From Acidobacteriota bacterium (lineage in GTDB: Bacteria; Acidobacteriota; Vicinamibacteria; Vicinamibacterales; Vicinamibacteraceae): 64,000 nt of DNA. The stretch covers positions 1 to 64,000 of the forward strand of contig JAEZCY010000207.1 in NCBI GenBank assembly GCA_023429845.1, in the 5' to 3' direction. Position numbers and translations under genes: made by a program. Below are positions 62,736 to 64,000 of the stretch, piece after piece. A model generated the notes under the pieces. It did not search any database. It had not been told where the DNA came from and worked only from the letters and a program-made list of their open reading frames with translations. The number at the start of each line of letters is the position of its first letter. Position 1 is the stretch's first letter.

Positions 62736-63701
62736 CTACGCGGGCTGCGTACGCAGGGCTGCCAGCTTCTCGTAGTGGTGCCGTTCCTCCGGCGACAGGT
62801 CCGTGGGCACCTGGAGTTCCAGCGTGACCAGCAGATCGCCGCGTTGCCCGGGCTTGCCGAGAATCGGCATGCCGTGGCCGCGCAGTCGGAGAACCGCGCC
62901 ATGCCTCGTTCCTGCCGGCACGCGCAACCGCACCCGGTTGCCGGTGAGCGGCTGCACGTCCAGTTCGCCACCGATGACGGCGACGGGCAGCGGCACCTGC
63001 GCGCGCGTCGCCAGATCGTGGTCGCCCCGCCGCTCCACGCGTGGATGCGGAGTCAGCCGGACGCGGAAGAACACGTCACCGCCACCCGATGCGGCCCGCA
63101 CCTTCTGCCCGTCGCGGATGCCGGCGGGGAAGCGCACCTCGAGCGTGCGCTCGCCGTCGGCGCCGGTGAGTGTCACCTTGCGCGTCGTGCCGGTGAACGC
63201 CTCTTCGAGACTGATCGGCAGTTCGTGTTCGGGCTGGGCGCGCCGCCCGCGTGTGCGCGTCCGGCCTCCGCCTCCGGGCTCGCCCCCGAAGAACGTCGTG
63301 AAGAAGTCGGAGAAGGAGCTGCCGCCGCCCCCGCCGAACATCTCCTGGAACTCCTCCGGTGACACCTGACGGTAACCGCCCTGCGCGCCGCCGGCACCGC
63401 CGAACGGCCAGCCGCCCGCTCCGGACGAACCACCTCCGGCCGCTGGGTCGAAGCCGGCGCGCTGTGCCTGTTCGTACGCCTTCCAGTTGGCCCCGAGCTC
63501 GTCGTACTTGCGGCGCTTCTCGGCATCGCCCAGCACTTCGTAGGCCTCGTTGATCTCCTTGAACTTCGCTTCGGCGGCGGAGTTGCCGGGATTGACGTCC
63601 GGGTGATGCTTCCGAGCCAGTTTGCGGAACGCCGCCTTGATCTCCTTCTCGGAGGCGGTCTTCGCCACGCCGAGCGTGGCGTAGTAGTCGCGAAACTCCA
63701 T
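62736..63701 (-). CDS. DnaJ-family co-chaperone (CbpA type)
   Basis: 321 aa. J-domain [21 protein letters not shown] with the HPD tripeptide (KHHPDVN); a Gly/Phe-rich linker (about 85-145); then the DnaJ C-terminal substrate-binding domain ([38 protein letters not shown]). The cysteine zinc-finger of true DnaJ is absent, hence CbpA-type. It stimulates DnaK ATPase. Between hspR and clpB, 13 nt after the hspR stop. Confidence 0.93.
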   Translation of the reverse strand: MEFRDYYATLGVAKTASEKEIKAAFRKLARKHHPDVNPGNSAAEAKFKEINEAYEVLGDAEKRRKYDELGANWKAYEQAQRAGFDPAAGGGSSGAGGWPFGGAGGAQGGYRQVSPEEFQEMFGGGGGSSFSDFFTTFFGGEPGGGGRTRTRGRRAQPEHELPISLEEAFTGTTRKVTLTGADGERTLEVRFPAGIRDGQKVRAASGGGDVFFRVRLTPHPRVERRGDHDLATRAQVPLPVAVIGGELDVQPLTGNRVRLRVPAGTRHGAVLRLRGHGMPILGKPGQRGDLLVTLELQVPTDLSPEERHHYEKLAALRTQPA

Positions 63702-63713
63702 CAGACCTCCTCG

Positions 63714-64000
63714 TCAGAACCCGAGCGTCTCGCTCAGGCGGTCCAGTTCCTGGGTCAGCCGGCGCACCGAAGCCCGCGACCAGTCGTTGCCGCTGGTAAT
63801 CGGGCGGATGCGGCGGAGCGCATCGGCAACCTCGAGCAGGCGCTGCACACCCGCGAGGTTGATGCCGGCCTCGTCGACGAGTTGCTTGATGATCCGCAGC
63901 CGGTCGAGTTCGTCACGCGAGTACACGCGCATGCTGCCGAGCGTGCGCGAGGGGCGCACGAGCCCGAGCCGCTCGTACTTGCGCAGCGTTTGCGGGTGCA
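63714..64000 (-). CDS. hspR: MerR-family heat-shock repressor HspR, 5' part outside the window
   Basis: Partial: the frame runs off the window end, where the minus strand translates HPQTLRKYERLGLVRPSRT, the MerR winged helix of HspR, followed by GSMRVYSRDELDRLRIIKQL and a helical C-terminus. HspR represses clpB/dnaK operons and is itself a heat sensor with DnaK as co-repressor in actinomycetes. The order hspR-dnaJ-clpB implies autoregulation; its operator would lie beyond 64000. Confidence 0.85.
   Translation of the reverse strand, partial: HPQTLRKYERLGLVRPSRTLGSMRVYSRDELDRLRIIKQLVDEAGINLAGVQRLLEVADALRRIRPITSGNDWSRASVRRLTQELDRLSETLGF

Overview
The window is GC-rich and almost fully coding. 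It encodes ordinary housekeeping functions plus a very large TonB-dependent receptor with an N-terminal carboxypeptidase-like domain, a GH78-type enzyme, a GMC/gluconate-dehydrogenase-subunit-3 pair, an S55 peptidase and a bifunctional AroDE. This mix, the codon use and the receptor architecture suggest an Acidobacteriota chromosome, most likely Vicinamibacteria (Luteitalea-like). That placement is inference from gene content; no rRNA gene is present. I see no tRNA, rRNA, CRISPR array, insertion sequence or prophage.

Layout: 0-4.1 kb (minus) aroC-def-fmt-rsmB. 4.2-8 kb (plus) a sigma54-type activator, then an ECF sigma factor with a membrane anti-sigma carrying a TonB-C-like domain. 8-12.1 kb (minus) an S55 (SpoIVB-type) protein and a secreted beta-propeller. 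12.2-23.4 kb (plus) is the centrepiece: an aromatic amino acid super-operon, trpL-aroDE-trpE-trpG-trpD-trpC-trpF-trpB-trpA-chorismate mutase-DAHP synthase-TyrA/GNAT. It is preceded by a 36-codon leader peptide with Tyr-Trp-Trp-Trp-Tyr and a complete antiterminator/terminator pair. 23.5-27.6 kb: 3-oxoacid CoA-transferase, a PKD-like secreted protein, leucyl aminopeptidase and a small membrane protein. 27.6-38 kb (minus): RNase J-FtsK-amidase, then a GT-C membrane protein-nth-zincin-rsmA.

38-46.7 kb: the TonB receptor and a GH78-like lipoprotein are divergent from overlapping promoters with a palindromic operator; a GMC oxidoreductase and its Tat-type partner are also divergent. 46.7-49 kb (minus): lexA-DUF3467 and a Y-family polymerase homologue that has lost two catalytic carboxylates but keeps a clamp-binding motif (ImuB-like). 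49.1-55.6 kb (plus): a secreted protein, recG, rsmD, coaD, an aminotransferase and a GlcD-like oxidase. 55.7-59 kb: a GT39-type transferase divergent from rho. 59-64 kb (minus): a protein-L-isoaspartate methyltransferase embedded in repeats, clpB, a DnaJ/CbpA and the 3' part of hspR.

Recurrent themes. Many genes overlap by ATGA, GTGA or TGATG, so translational coupling is common. Several promoters have a -10 hexamer only 7-13 nt before a start codon with no Shine-Dalgarno sequence, pointing to leaderless or near-leaderless mRNAs. A short repeat based on the octamer GGGAATGC (or its complement) occupies several intergenic regions. The strongest findings are the aromatic attenuator, the TyrA-GNAT fusion, the ImuB-like protein near lexA, the divergent TonB/GH78 control region and the repeat family.
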